Shown: one piece after another, positions 62,293 through 64,000 of the stretch
How positions within the stretch are numbered: position 1 is the stretch's first letter
How the letters are laid out: each line of letters starts with the position of its first letter
Origin: Nymphaea colorata
Lineage: Eukaryota > Streptophyta > Magnoliopsida > Nymphaeales > Nymphaeaceae
DNA: 64,000 nt
Direction: 5' to 3'
Assembly: GCF_008831285.2 (NCBI RefSeq)
Contig: NC_045140.1
Span: forward strand, 2,955,528 to 3,019,527
Notes under the pieces: model-generated
The model's database searches: none
The model's input: only the letters and a program-made list of their open reading frames with translations
What the model was told of the DNA's origin: nothing
Made by a program: the position numbers and the translations under genes

Positions 62293-62743
62293 TAAGCTTG
62301 GGCATCGGGCCGAAAAAAACCTGGCCCGGGCCGACCCGACTCCCGCCCTCCGTCTCCCTCACTCCCTCTCCCTCCTCCTCTCTGCTCCCCCTCTCCCTCT
62401 CCCTCCCCCTCTCCCTCTCCCTCTCCTTCCTCCTCCGTCTCCCTCGCCGCTCCCCCTCCTCTGTCTCCCTCTCACTTCTCCTCCGTCTCCCTCGCCGCTC
62501 CCCCTCCTCCTCTGTCTCCCTCTCCCTTCTCCTTCGTCTCCGTCGCCGCTCCCCCTCCTCCTCCGTCGCTGCTCCCCCTCCTTCGTCTCCCTCTCCCTCC
62601 CCCTCCCCCTCCCCCTCCTCCTCCATCGGAGGGCGGGGAAAAGGGGGTCGAGGAGGGGGAAAGGGGGTCAGGAGGGCAGGCCGGTCCGGGTCAAGCTGAG
62701 CGGCCCGACAGGCCGGGCCGGTTCGGCACGATGCCCAGGCTTA
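62293..62743. mobile_element. hAT-type MITE with 8-bp target duplication and an expanded CCCTCTC interior
   Basis: The left end TAAGCTTGGGCATCGGGCC and the inverse of the right end, TAAGCCTGGGCATCGTGCC, match at 17 of 19. The flanks are ACTTTCAT (62285-62292) and ACTTCCAT (62744-62751), an 8-bp duplication with one mismatch. The interior, about 62345-62625, is an expanded CCCTCTCCCT / CTCCTCCGTCTCCCTCGCCG repeat. The open frames reported across it (Leu-Pro-Ser or Glu-Arg-Gly rich) are repeat artefacts. It has the same terminal type as 57874-57979. Confidence 0.8.
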
Positions 62744-62751
62744 ACTTCCAT

Positions 62752-64000
62752 GTCTTTATTTTCTCCATATTTTTGGAATTTTTAGGTCGATCATTTGTCT
62801 CCCACATTTTGGTTTACCTATTTTTTAGCTCTTTTTTAGTGGTTTCCGGTGGTTTTATTAGACTTAGGCTATTCTCTTATTTAGTAGTCTAGTAGCTTTG
62901 TGTTTGAGTTTATTATTGAGTGCAGAACTGTTAAATGATTTGAATCAGTCTTCGATTTGTTTGATGTTGAATTAGAGGAAAATCATGGACAATCTTTGTG
63001 AGTCCCACTTCATATCAAGGACAACTTAGGAGTAGATGTGGGGGTCGTTTGGCAAATAGGACAGATTGTGATTATCGATGAACACGCTCTTAAGATTGGG
63101 ACATGATCATATAACAATAATTATAGTGTTTCGTGAATTTACTTCAATCATTAAAGTAGATTCATATGACACTCACAAAGTATCCCTACTGCGAGGGAAA
63201 CACCAACGAAAACACGTTAAAGTTAGACAGGCTCTAGTGTAAGGCTTAGACTTAATGCGTTAGGCCATACTACAAACTTCTAATTTAAGTTTAGTATATT
63301 TTACTTTTGTAGTTGCACTTTATTTATTATCTTTAGGCAATCAATGTTGTTGGGTGTTTATATGCTTGAGTTATTTGAATTTGAATTTACGTGACTGTTT
63401 GATCTAATGAACCACTGTTGTGTGAACCAATAATTTAAATTTGGTGCGCTGGTTTACATTGAAATGTTATTAGAAGTTAAATTTGGCATCTTCCCTTTTG
63501 TTTCTCAAGTTTGAATTAAGTTTTATACATTAATAAGATCTTAATACTTTAGGTCTTTCTAGTTCTTAATCAATCTCCAGTGCTAGTTCTTGATAAAGGA
63601 CTAATTTGCCAAGTTACTGTTTTCTTTGTGACAATGAATTCTTATCTTCATCTTCACCTTTTGTGGTTTCATCTAACTTCAATCTCTCATGAAGATTTTC
63701 TTTTAGTGTTGGTACGTCTAGAATCAGTAAAACATGTAATAATTATGATGATGATGCTTCATCACATACCACATTTCTTGATATGTGACATAAAATATTG
63801 GGTAGAGTCGCAACATTTCGATCCTTTCCCTCTCATTGTCATAACCAAGGAAAGCACGTCCATGTACTTTGTATCAAATTTGTTTATCAAGTTTTTTTGT
63901 ATGACAACATAACAAACATGTCTATTAGAGACTTTAAAGTAATTCATATTCACTTTTATCTTCCAAATTAAGACATTTAGTTCATTAAATCTTCTTACTA
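62752..64000. other. Right-end DNA, nothing recognised
   Basis: AT-rich, with open frames of up to 110 codons on + (63580-63912) and 63 codons on - (63762-63953). Neither has a recognisable domain. Phrases such as GACACTCACAAAGTATCCCTACTGCGAGG around 63170 look like transposon or LTR-type spacer, but no terminal structure is visible within the window. Confidence 0.4.

Noticed and set aside
62237-62785. Glu/Arg-rich and Leu/Pro/Ser-rich frames of 129-170 codons
   Set aside because: Artefacts of the CCCTCTC repeat inside a MITE.

Overview
The window is nuclear DNA from a flowering plant. It is AT-rich, its genes have many GT-AG introns, and it holds plant-type transposons and long compound microsatellites of the (CT)n(AT)n(GT)n type. 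I cannot name the species. Five protein-coding genes can be supported, and I rebuilt them exon by exon with every splice phase closing.

Left third (1-26 kb). Two tandem paralogues of the very-long-chain 3-oxoacyl-CoA reductase gene (KCR) lie on the + strand. The first is cut by the window edge (exons 1-209, 1809-1878, 2915-3178). The second is complete (18506-21892, 328 aa). Homology covers introns and at least 1.3 kb of 3' flank, so this is a segmental duplication. Between the copies is SINE- and MITE-rich DNA, then a head-to-tail array of three units of about 2.08 kb (12018-18170) that ends just before the second promoter. The pattern of differences in the array shows two rounds of duplication. 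A small gene for a 75-aa lysine-rich protein follows at 24.4 kb.

Middle (26-46 kb). A 12-exon cytosolic glyceraldehyde-3-phosphate dehydrogenase gene (GAPC, 27232-29658) is followed by a long seven-exon gene (32209-45697). The latter encodes a 1379-aa protein with a ubiquitin-like N-terminus, many lysine-rich basic patches and three tandem 203-204-aa repeats. Its first intron is 6.9 kb and contains an antisense, internally deleted Ty1/copia element (34730-36786) with intact 245-bp LTRs, a primer-binding site, a polypurine tract and a 5-bp target duplication.

Right third (46-64 kb). A ten-exon minus-strand gene (56541 down to 49330, 556 aa) encodes a multi-pass membrane protein of the At3g27390 type. 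It converges on the preceding gene. The spacer holds a hAT-like MITE and a block of degenerate direct repeats. From 57 kb to the end there is no credible gene, only transposon debris. Two MITEs there (57874-57979 and 62293-62743) share termini and have 8-bp target duplications matching at 7 of 8 positions, which supports hAT ancestry.

The genes are ordinary housekeeping or lipid-metabolism genes and do not form an operon-like unit. The most interesting structures are the KCR duplication with its nested array, the coding-repeat expansion in the ubiquitin-like gene, and the small transposon families.
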